Below are positions 25,601-37,600 of a DNA stretch of 64,000 bases, one piece after another. The translations under genes were made by a program, and so were the position numbers. This DNA is from Bugula neritina (taxonomy: Eukaryota; Bryozoa; Gymnolaemata; Cheilostomatida; Bugulidae): the NCBI GenBank assembly GCA_964035545.1, contig OZ037768.1, forward strand, positions 9,725,241 through 9,789,240. Direction: 5' to 3'. How positions within the stretch are numbered: position 1 is the stretch's first letter; the number at the start of each line of letters is the position of its first letter. The notes under the pieces were generated by a model, which was not told where the DNA came from, ran no database searches, and worked only from the letters and a program-made list of their open reading frames with translations.

Positions 25601-28600
25601 AGAGTATAGAATATAATTACCTGAGAGTATATATAATTACCTGAGAGTATAGAATATATTTACCTGAGAGTATATAATATAATTACCTGAGAGTATATAA
25701 TATAATTACCTGAGAGTATATAACAGAATTACCTGAGAGTATATAATATAATTACCTGAGAGTATAGAATATATTTACCTGAGAGTATATAATATATTTA
25801 CCTGAGAGTATATAATATAATTACCTGAGAGTATATAATATAATTACCTGGGTGAGATAATCTACCACTTCCTCCTGAGTGCTGATATAGTCATCCATGA
25901 AAGGTTTAAATAGTAGATCAGTATCTAGCTTTTCACCTTTCCTAAAAAGGCACAAAGAGATGTGTTGTGTGTTGTGTGATGGGCGGTGTGTGGTGTGACA
26001 TGTGTAAGAACAATAGTTTGACTTCATAATGAATATAATATATACAGCATAAGTAGAAATAAAGAGCATGTAGTTTCATCCTTCCTATTAAAATCACACC
26101 AGTCCTAAATGCATACCCTCTGATACAAGTGACTCTAGCGACAGACATCTGCGGTGGTTTAATAGTGGATCTGGTGCCATCACTTCTCAGCTCTGACTCC
26201 TCCTACAAGCCAGACAGGATTACATGAACAGGTGCTCAGTTGACACTTAATCTCTGCTATACTGGTTCAGTAGTTCAATCAACAGTCTGTGATTATTGTC
26301 TTTTAGATAAAAAAGATAGGACGTTCAACTTTTTGCAACACCTTGTTTATTCTATTATGTATTGTCTGGCTTCAGGGAAGTTCTAAATTGACTCACTCAA
26401 CTAATATATGAGAAACTTTTAATATTTCACATGAAGTTATCTGGGTTTGGTGATATACTACAAAGCTTGATCAGTTGCAGCCTAATGTTTATTTATATTA
26501 GCTTTAAGCCAATGATAATGCATATTTGCATTCCCAGTTGGCCAATGAAATAGAAGTGGTCAAAACAACCTATATAAAACACACTTCGATTGAGGCCAAG
26601 CTATCGAGGTATTCAATGCAGATCACAAAGTTATGCTAATAATCAATACTATGTCGATATCACATCACTAGCAACTACTACAATGGGATATAAGAACCAA
26701 CTAAGCAGACAGACAGATGGATACGATGTACTGGGAATACTCCATAACAACTGTGAAGTTGAAATTCCTTCCATAGAGCTGAATACAAGGAGATTCTCTG
26801 TACCGGCAAATGATGAGGGTAAGATGCTTCAGGTTGAAGTTGAAGAATGTTTTACAGATGACTTTAGACCCAGAGCCTACAGTCTACCAGCAAAACTAAA
26901 GAGAGAAGACAAACCCTGTGCACCAGATGACCAATATTTTATGAGTGACAGGAAACTATTTGCCATTCTGACAAACGTAGTTCACATTATTATTGGCATA
27001 GCCATGATTCAGCTAGGAATTGTGGGAACGTGGTACCAGAGATACATGAACTTTGAGAGAGACCAGCTACGCCATGTATTGTACATGTGCATAATGTTCA
27101 TCGTACTCGGTGTGTATGGACTATGTGTGGTAACAAAGAACCTAGGCAAGAACAGGTCTCACCAACTTTTATATTTATCTATATCTCTGTTAAGTATTGT
27201 AGCTAGTAGTTTTATCATGACCAATGGTGCTCTTGTAGTTATATCAGACACTTACAGAACAAACCAGAGGGTTATCGTGATGTTTGACTTACTAATAATA
27301 ATTTTATCTGGACTAGAAATTCCAGTTGCTATTGTGGGACTTTGCACTATAGTAAAACCAGCAGACCTAAACTCAACAATTCCACGGAAAGAGAACACAG
27401 AGAACAAGAACATTTCCTCTACTTCCTGGAATCCTATATTCAACTTGATACTCAACATTTCGCACATTGTGCTGGGATTGTGTATAGCCGAGCTGTCGGT
27501 CGTTGGCCTTCTGTATAGAAGGTTCATGAACATTGACCATAATAACCTGTTGGCCATAATTATTATTAGTTTTAGTTTCATTTCTATTGGAGCAACAGGC
27601 ATATACAACTACGCCTCAGGAAAAAAGAACAAGCTGCAAAAGCAGTCCACTTATACTTGTGGCCCTATACTAGCAGTAGGCAGTGCTGCCTCTATTATGA
27701 TAGTCATATCCATAGCCATGACAAACAAACAATATTACGTGGAAGTTGAAGCTATAAAAGCCTTTGATACTTTGATACTGAGCATCAGTGGGATGGAGCT
27801 GGTGGTGGGGACATTAGCTACAATCCTGTGTTTTATTCCTTGTCTTTTAACCAAGCTAGAGATGAACCAGAAAGCCCGAAAATGGAGAATAAAATTAATG
27901 AAACTACCGTAGAAATAAAGGTGACGCATATTTTTATATTTTAATGTCCAAACACAATATTAGTAAAAATATAACAACATTGTAATATCTTCAATTGGGT
28001 GTGTGTTGTTTTGCTGTATACACAGTCAAGAGACATTTTGTATAAACATGTTTATTAGCTGATGACAATGCTTGGTGTTGATGATGAGCAGTGTTTATGT
28101 ACCCTGTACAAACAAACAATCATGTAACTTGACCCTGTAGTAAAACTTGCATTATCTGGTCCACTGAAATTGGAACAGAGCTAAGAGTAGGGCCACATGG
28201 AAGGGGTATCACTACAGTGAGCTTCAGTGGCTAATCTGATTGTTTTAATTCTAATTACTTTTCATTATTGCAAATATGAAGCAAGATTTCAGAATGAAAT
28301 AGTTTATGAGAGGGGAGTTAAACCATCAGCAAATTATACAAATGGCCGCTGTACTGTGAGAAGTAGTCTGCTCAATGTGGCCCTAGCCTAACTGAGTAAA
28401 TGAATTGCCTTTCAAATAATTGCATTCGGTATTTAATAAATTTTATCAGTGAGGATGAAAATAAATTGACCCATCAACTCTACCTAATAAGTAAAAACCA
28501 ACAGAAGACTTCTTAAAAAGAAACTCAGCACCACTTTATGCAGTAGAGCCTCACGAAGTGAACCAGGGGCTTTATTATGGCTCGGGTTAGCATATGTAGC

Positions 28601-31600
28601 ATCACTTGATATCATATATCTTAGCAATGTTGATTTAGTGTTTTATTCTATTAACATAATAGTAGGAATTTGTCTATCACATTTCACCTACAGTCATCCG
28701 TGAAAGTTTTGACACCCCATTATAGTTTTTGAAGCTTCATGGCTGACCGAGCTTGCTAAACTCATACTATATGTATCTCATCTAAATTAATTAAGGACTA
28801 TATTGTTGCAAACGGTTTGTAACTCTTCTCATAGTTTAACTGTATCTCACTGAAATAATGGGTAAGCTATATTTGCTCTAGTAATTCCTATGCCAAGGCA
28901 AAGTTTAGAGTGTTGTGCAGTTTCATACTCTATCATTCTAACACTATAATCTATTTAGAATGCATGACTTAGGACTTTACAACTTCAAAACCCACTGGAC
29001 CTATTATATTGAGCAGTTTATTGTTGGACAACCACTGAATAGAAAACAAACTATGCGCTTTTTTATCACATTTAACCAACACTTAACAAACTGAAACCTT
29101 ATTAAAAACCCATGTATACCCATAACCATGATTACAATGCAAGACTCCAACTTTTGAGTGAGCAACACTGACCGGTAACAATACACCAGGCATTGAGACT
29201 CTTGTCTACTAGCATAATACAAGTTGAGGTGTGAAGCCAGGTAAGATTGTTGACAAGAGAGATTAATAACTTACTTGGAGCTGATGATCTAAATTGGGCC
29301 ACGTAAGAAACATGCTAAATTGAAAAACTAAGCTAAACCTTACATTATTCTTAGCCTATCATAACTATGGTCACATGGTTGGAGAGGCAGAAAATTTGAG
29401 GAATTACCAGAATTTAATTTTTTAATAATGAGAGACATATGATTATTAATGGTACTGTCAAACTGGTGAAACCCACCATTCGCTTTCTGTGATTAAAGTC
29501 AGCGAGAGTTGAGTTGTTAACCGTAAGTCTTAAGAAGTGCAAAGCAACCAGAAACCCCAAATACTTTTTAGATGACCAAGCTGGTATAACAGTATCTTTC
29601 ATCAGTTTATCACAGACTGTGCATAGATGAATAATAAACTCATTTGGCCAAACCAAAATACACTAACAGAAATATCTGTTGTCAAATAGTAACAAAAACT
29701 TTGAGAGACTAAAAACTAGATCAACAGTTAACTGAGGTTTCAGCACAGTCTTCATGGAGCTTATTAAAGAAAACAGGTGATCAATATGAGTCACCGAGGA
29801 ACACTGAGATATATGGTGTACCTGGTTGAGGGAGACAAACTCAGCATCAATGCCAATGACATCTCCGGCTTCAAGCTTTTCATCACCACTGAGAGGGATG
29901 TTAGTGAAGGAGCGGACTCTATCACTGGCCAGCACAGCTTCAGAGAAGAGTGACTCATAGTTCTCAAACGGACTCTTCACTAAACAAACAGAAGATCGCA
30001 TCAGTATGCAATGATATAAGTGTTATGAGTTAAGTAGATATCTCATATTTGCAGCCCTTTCATGCCACGTCTTATGCATTACAGACTTTCGGCTGTCGAA
30101 AACACTCTTTAAGCTGGCATCTACAGTATAATATATATTTGACTGCAGTGCGTTTGCAAGCATTATTAAGCATTACTATAGTTGCATCATTAAACTCTAC
30201 CCCTACCATTTAATAAAAATAATGACAACTAAAAACATTTCCTGTAGTATTAAATTACTTATTTTGCAATATCACTAGCACTACTTAAATTGTAAAAAAC
30301 AATAGAGCAAGTGAAATGACTTGTTTATCATTGTAATGGTTGACCTACTCAGCAATACAATCTCTCCCACTTGACCTATTGAGGTTGCACTTGTCAATGC
30401 ATTATATTGTTATTTTCTTTTTATGCATGAACAGTGGAAAAACTAGTAGAGAAAACAAAGTATTTCACAATGTTATTATTGAGATTTGATCCCTTAAGTA
30501 TTAAGTAGCTTGTCCTAATACCACGAGAGTCTTAAACAAATTTATTAACTATCATGGGATTTATCGTGTGATAAGATAGGAACCAGATATAAAAGAAGTA
30601 ATGTAGTCATTAGACACAACTCTTATTTAGCAATTGAACCAGGAACTTCAAATACGATTTTATTTCAAATTTGTGTATTAATCAGCAATTTGATGGGAAT
30701 GGCAATTTGCATATCAATGTGAAAAAAGTTATCAATTATCAAAAAAGTCATCAATAATTGGAAAACTCAAAGTGGTTAGTGAATTTTAGTTGGTACATGC
30801 TCCTTGCAGTAGTCAAGGCCAAGAATGTAGAAGCAACAAGTAAAAATATTGATTACATCTTGTGAAATGCTTACCATCACAAAACCCATAGAGTCAAGGG
30901 TAAACTATGGCATAGATCTATATCTTTCAGAAAATAACTTGGCAAGACCTACTCTTGGTGGTTTAGAAAACCCTATTTATGTGTCAATAAATATGTTTTG
31001 AATGAAATTTTCAAACTAAATAACGCTTGAAACATAGCCTAGCTTTCGTTTTGCATGAGTCTATTGATTATGAAAACTGTGAATGCAATATTTCAATCAA
31101 ATGCTTTAAGACCTTAGCTGAACAAAAAATTCAAAATCAACTAGGGTTTTTAGCATGTGATATATCTCTCAAGAGATATACCATCAGACTGTTCCTATTT
31201 GTTTGATTGGGACATGTATGGAAAGCTGGACATATTTTGTGATCACTTTATAGAAAATGCAATATTTACTGAGACAATTAAATTGATGATTTTTCAAGAC
31301 TTATAAAGAATTTCAACTCTCCACCACACTAATTGCACTTTATTTCCTTTATATTTTTGTTTGAATAACTTGGAAGATATGATAGTGATAATCACTTGCG
31401 GAATGACTTTAGATAAGCTACCTTCTATTTTATACGCATCATTGTAATTCTTTCTGATGTAGAACAGAGCACAAGGCCATTTCCAATCCATGTTAAACTT
31501 CACTGCATCTTCCTGCAATATTATACTAAGTGAGACAATTTGTAAACAATTGTATCGTATTTTCAACCCTATCATTACTTAAAAGAGTTACTGCATATAC

Positions 31601-34600
31601 TAAAAAAGTGCAAAATACAGTATATACCTTCTTGAAACTTTCTAAAACAATCTGACAAATGAAATTACTAATTTTAGCTCAAAATACAGCAGCAAATGCA
31701 AATTGTTATTAAAACAGAGACAAGTGGCTGTTTGCTTGTTATGGCACATGGTCAGATGTTATTCCAAAGCAACTTGAATAGTAATGACTGTTGGTTGTCC
31801 AGTCGATGGGGGACACAAAATCTATCATTATTATTCCTTTAATTTTTGGCCATTCTTGATAGAGACATGTGCTAATGAATAATACTTTATATTCATCTGA
31901 AAATACTTAAACTCTCCTTCCCTGTTAGAGCCCTGATGGTGAAGTGTTGTTATGTGGCCCAATTACCCCGGTACCTTACCCGTGGCCCTGCTGGGGTTTG
32001 ACCCCACGCCCCGGGGTCTAGTACACACTAGGCCAGTGTTCCAACCACTAGACCACCACTGCTCCCTAGCACAATGATCTCCAACCATACTTCAGGACAG
32101 ATTAGACAACTCTGTATTGAATTAATCTCTTCCACAAAATATTACACATATTACGTATTAGTAACTATTACTTGTAGTAAGTTTCAATGGTTATCATAAA
32201 TTGAGCAAGATAGTTCAAATGAAACTCATGTATATTCAATGCACTCCAGAAAAATGACTATGAATAGGATGCAAGCTAATTGGCAGCCTGCACATAATAT
32301 GTAACAGATATGCCTTTATTATTAGACTATGCGTAATATAATAACTTATTATTTCATAATTCAATTTATAGCATGAATCAGGCGTAATAATGCTAATTTA
32401 TATTGAATTAGTTGTTATGTTGACCATGTTTTGAGGTGAATGACTGCAGCTGCTACATTATTTATCATGACATCAAATGTGTTCTGTATACGTGCATTAT
32501 GTATTACAGCTAGCTACCAGCACATCAAGTTATTAACTATACTTACTTTTTCAATATCTACTATAGAAAAATCATTGAATAGATAGAACTGTGTGGTTGT
32601 AACGCCTTCTTTTCTCTGATGATATGTTTCCCCGACATGTATGTGCGACACCAAGTTGTTTCCTAACTTATTGTCTCTTATATGAGCAACGCTGGCCATT
32701 AGCTCATAGGTGACGGCACCATCTTCACTGCCAGAAGACTTCGGCTGCAAAAAGATTACACCTCGTTTCATTTATCCAGACATAATAATTTCTAGACAAA
32801 AATCGGCATATTTGTTACTATTTTAATTATAAGCATAGAAACAGCATGAACGATTTTAAAAAACGAACAGGTATGGATTAGAAAGGCCTGAAATAAATTA
32901 GGTTTACTTACACCATATGGGTCACCTATGTTGCTAACGGACACGTGGCCATTGTCTAGCAGCTTCACTGAAAGTCCGAGTGGAACCCAAGCTGGTGGAT
33001 CCCCTTTAGACGCATGTCCTCCCAAGGCGCCAACTTCACTGTTCACACAATATAACTGGCATAAGTAAACCTGATATCTATGTCAAGGCAAGGATAAACA
33101 AGGACAATTGTCTACTGCCAACATAAAACCAGGGGCTTGGAAGCATACGTTGATGTTTCAACTTTTTTGTGTAAATATTGATATCAAACAAAACAGGAGT
33201 ATTTTATGTTGTGTTGAAATATTGTTCTTTTATTGGAACAGCTAGCAAAACCTAAAATAAGCCACTCCTCTAACATGATTAATGAGAAAAATTTTGCATT
33301 CTGCTCAGAATTATATTCAACAGCAACACTCACTCTCTTCCTTCATGAAAGAAGTAACAGTCATTTCTAGTACATCCCGAGCCATAGCGACAAGCCTTTT
33401 TCGTTCTGCTAAAAAATTAAAAACACATTAATAAAATCATGTACTCTATTCTATATATAAGATGCTTAAATTTGAGACAACTGAATTTAATACATATAGT
33501 TGAGACATTTTAGCCTCAGCCTTACAGCAAATAATTTGAAAAAAGCTATTGAAATGTTATTTCTCTTATTGACACAAGGATTGTGACATGTTGCCCATTT
33601 TTTGAAAAATTTGGAGAAAAAATGGCATTTCCCTAAATAAGAAGCAAGAGTTTTGGTAGATCAAAATATTTTCATAGCACATGTGGCTATCAGTACACAA
33701 CAGTGTGCAACTCCTGATGAGAAGTCAACAGATTGTTCTGGTTTAATGCATCACTGCTAATTTATGACTGTATAGTCACACACAGAAACACACATTTGCT
33801 TTCAGATAGCGATTTTGCAATTTACAATGCTAAAATTCTTATACACACATCACCATCACCTACCTGTGGTCAACAGAACTTGCGTTACTGGTAGGTTTAC
33901 GCTCATGTTCTTCGGCCAATAGCTCAAGCTGTCTTTTCCAAAAATCAAGTGTCGTGTCATTATCTACTTGACAATTCAGTCCTATAACGTCAGGCACGTT
34001 CTTGAGTAAACGTTGCTGCGTCTAAAAGCAGTAGACATGGAATTTGAAAGAAATCTTTATAGTGCAAGTTTGCAACTATGATGAAGAAACATAGAAAATA
34101 GTATTTAGAGCTGGCTAATCTAATCTCACAACCCTCTACTATGATTTTTATTGAGTTTATAGAATATAAAATTCTAGCAGTTGTATATTGAGAGCCCTTA
34201 GACTCAGCTAGAAGTTATATATAGATGAGAGAAGTGTCTCACATGAAGCTGATAGCCATCACATTTCTGGCAGAAGGACTGCTGACTCTGAGCAGCATTC
34301 ATACTTCTTGCTATCACTTCTGAAAATGGTACTTTGGAGAAAGCAAAGTGGGGAACTAAAAGTATACAAAACTAATTACTTGAAAGCAGCAGAGTTCAAT
34401 GCAACACTGTCTACTATAAATTTACTCTCAGCTTATGCAAACTAATTAGTCAATAGAGTAGGAAATGGATGAACACACCATCTACTGGTGCTTCCGGATA
34501 GTCCATGTTGAACATGAAGGTCTCCGATTCACGGCTGGACAAGTGCCCACATTTACTGCAGGATAGGTTGGTAGCAGTTGACGTTCCGAAGAGTTTTTGT

Positions 34601-37600
34601 ACGACTGTCTGAACATTCGCGCTACAAATAACTTAAAATCATTAGCAAAATATCCAAAACTAAAATCATTAGCATGTTCAAAATTGCAACATGGATAGCC
34701 CATAAGTTTTTGTTAACTTTTATATCACACTTGATGGCAGAGATTTAAATTACCCAAATATGTGTTATGCAAGTACAAACATCTACTACATGCACTGATG
34801 GGCAAATAACTCATAAGTGTGTGCCTTTTGAATAATATTAAACAGCAGAATCTTGCCAAGAAGACAGCTGTATAAAGAGAAGCGCTAACAAACTGAACAT
34901 TCACCTAGTCTCAGAAGATGGAGTAGAATCTTTTGGATTTCTGCCAATTTCCTAAAATTTCCAAAAACTTTTGACTTTTGTGCAGAAAATACAGTAAATA
35001 TGGTTGAAAGAATAAAAAAAGGGAAGTCAAAGCCAGACTTTCCCAGCCAGAATCACAAGCATACATGTATACGCTGGCAAAGGATTATGTTAACTGACTG
35101 AAACCATTAATATATCAACGCATACTCACAGTGTGTATTTGCTGCATCACAAATCTGCTCCAATTTTGTATAATTCTAGCAAGGTTTTTCTTGCTAGCTT
35201 CATCATCATCTCCGAGATTGAGTCCAAGTGCTGAAGCTTCAGGAATAGTCCTAAAGGCTCTCAGGAAATTGCTTGCCTGTGTTATTCAACAGACATATTT
35301 ACTCTCACTTTATGCAACAAATAGTGGGTCACCTTCCCCCATTCTAAGAGCTGTTGCAATTCACACAAAGTTTAGCCCTAGAATTTTGACATTTTTAAGC
35401 AGATATGCACGATGTGTAATAACCATTTTAATTTTTAATTATTCTCCAATATCCTTAAATTAAATTTGAATATTTACAAAACATTATCATTTGATGTAAT
35501 GATTCTGCCAATTTAATAAGTCAGTAACTGATTATTTTAAAATGCATGTCTGCATACAACCTGCATTTATCTATCTGTGATCGAAACCAGTCATATTTTT
35601 CCACATAAAAATCCAGGACTCCAAGCAGAAAAATACTCCAAATCATGATTTTTTAATATTACTCTTATAAAAACTCACAAAATTCCAACGACACAATGAG
35701 AAGTCATCAAAGATGTTACCTTCTAGTGAACTATAACCATACACCGAACCAGCCAGGCAACATGTAGCATATATTGAACAGTTAACTTAAAGGTAAATGT
35801 TACGATACTCAGTAAAATAAGGAGATTGGATAGAACACTGCAGGCATGCTTACCTGACAAGTCATTCCTTTGGAAACATCCAACATATGGAACAAAAAAC
35901 CGAGTTCACAGGCTAGGCAGAACTCTTGCTGGCATAAATGGTTGAGAAGAGTAGCTCTCAACGGTTCAATAAAGTACAGCACCTGCAACAGAGCATAGAT
36001 TAAGTTACAACCAAAACAATGTGGTAAACGAAAAAGTGAGAAAGTAAAATTTACTGGCAAGAAAATTCGAAAATTTGACTTCAGTGAATGCTGCTATCAT
36101 CGCATCAGCAAAGACACGTTTTCTCAACAAGACAGCTGGATGGGAAAACAACTTCTGGAACTGGCAGATATAGCAGACGTAGAAGAATACACAAGAAACT
36201 GTTAATTAATTAAGGAGAGACAATTACCTGCAGCATGCTATTGCAGTATGCGTTGGGAATATGAGTTTCCAATCCGGCAAAATGAGTCTTGTTATAGTGC
36301 CTGAAGTCAAAGTCTTCAACACCAAGTTTCGAGTACTTGATTTCCACTTTACGATATTGTTTAGGGACGGACAAGAACGGATCTTCTTCACGACCAATTG
36401 GTGACGCAGGAACGTGGCTAAAAATAGCAATGTAACTATAACAAAAAATTTAAGCTACTAAATACATGAATCAAAATAATTGTGAAAAAATCGAAAGGTT
36501 ACCATCAAAAGTACCAAGAATTGCCTTTCAATCCCATGCTACTTTTTTTCATAAATAATGGGAAATTTTTTATCAATTTTTGTGACAGTTTATCAGTTTA
36601 TCACCTTTTAGATCTTCCTCCACGAGTAGAATGAGTGCCACCACCTCGCTGTTTACCTCCTCTGTAGCCAGGCTCAGACTTGAGCTGATAAGGAAACGGC
36701 CTGGCTACACCATCAGGCATCTTCCCGTAACCAAGGTTACCAGTCATCTTCACATTGTTGAGTATAGCAGGATCAATGGGGGCAGGTGCTCTGTATACTC
36801 TCTGGGTGTAGGCTGGAGGCCAGTCTGAAAACAGAGATCCTTGGCCTGGATATGGCATTGGTACCGAGGCGTAGTTAGCCATCGGGTCATCGATATTCAT
36901 ATGGGGCAATCTCTCAGTCTAAAGAAAACAACAATGCACTGGAAGCAAACACCAAAGCCTTTGTTTCTAACAAAAATGATTAATCAGCACAGCCATGGCT
37001 TTTTAAATATAATGCTGAAGGTGTTTGGTTAAGAACAAAACTTCCATGTCACTAGAAAGCTTGCGATTTGCTGAATCTATTCTACATAAAAATACTGTAA
37101 TAGAAAAAAAAATGAATTCCATGTAATAAGAGGCCAAAGGCCTCGGATGTTGGTTAACCTCAACAAGTTTTAGGGTTTCTACTAACACGAAGAAGTGCTA
37201 GGTGTCAGAAAACTTTTATAAACTACTCATTTATATTATCGATTAAGTCACTATTAGAGCATACAAACTTTTACTTATATGCAGCAGTAAATTCAACTGA
37301 AAGAGACAAATTTGACACATAGTTTAAACATGCCAACAACCCACACATAAGAACTGCTGTGTTATGTAACAAAATGTGGCAGGGTGATGATGAGGCTTTA
37401 TAAGTTTTGGTACTTTTGGTAGCAAACCCCTGGTATGAATAAAAAATTACACTTGGCTTTATAAAGGTTGATGATTTACAGTTATTCTAGCATGTATTAA
37501 CAATTAAACGCAGCATAGAAGTAATTTCACTATAAAACTGATGTACAAACTACTGGATTTAAAAAATCACTTCATTTATATTAAATAAATTGTAAATAAT

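Noticed and set aside
25361-25849. CRISPR-like regular repeats
   Set aside because: Units are directly adjacent without unique spacers, in an animal intron; it is a minisatellite.
29414-29656. 80-codon minus-strand frame in PAN2 intron 20
   Set aside because: No recognised domain and no fitting splice sites; PAN2 skips it in phase.
36631-36828. Plus-strand open frame of 65 codons
   Set aside because: Antisense shadow of the PAN2 linker exon 36918-36605.
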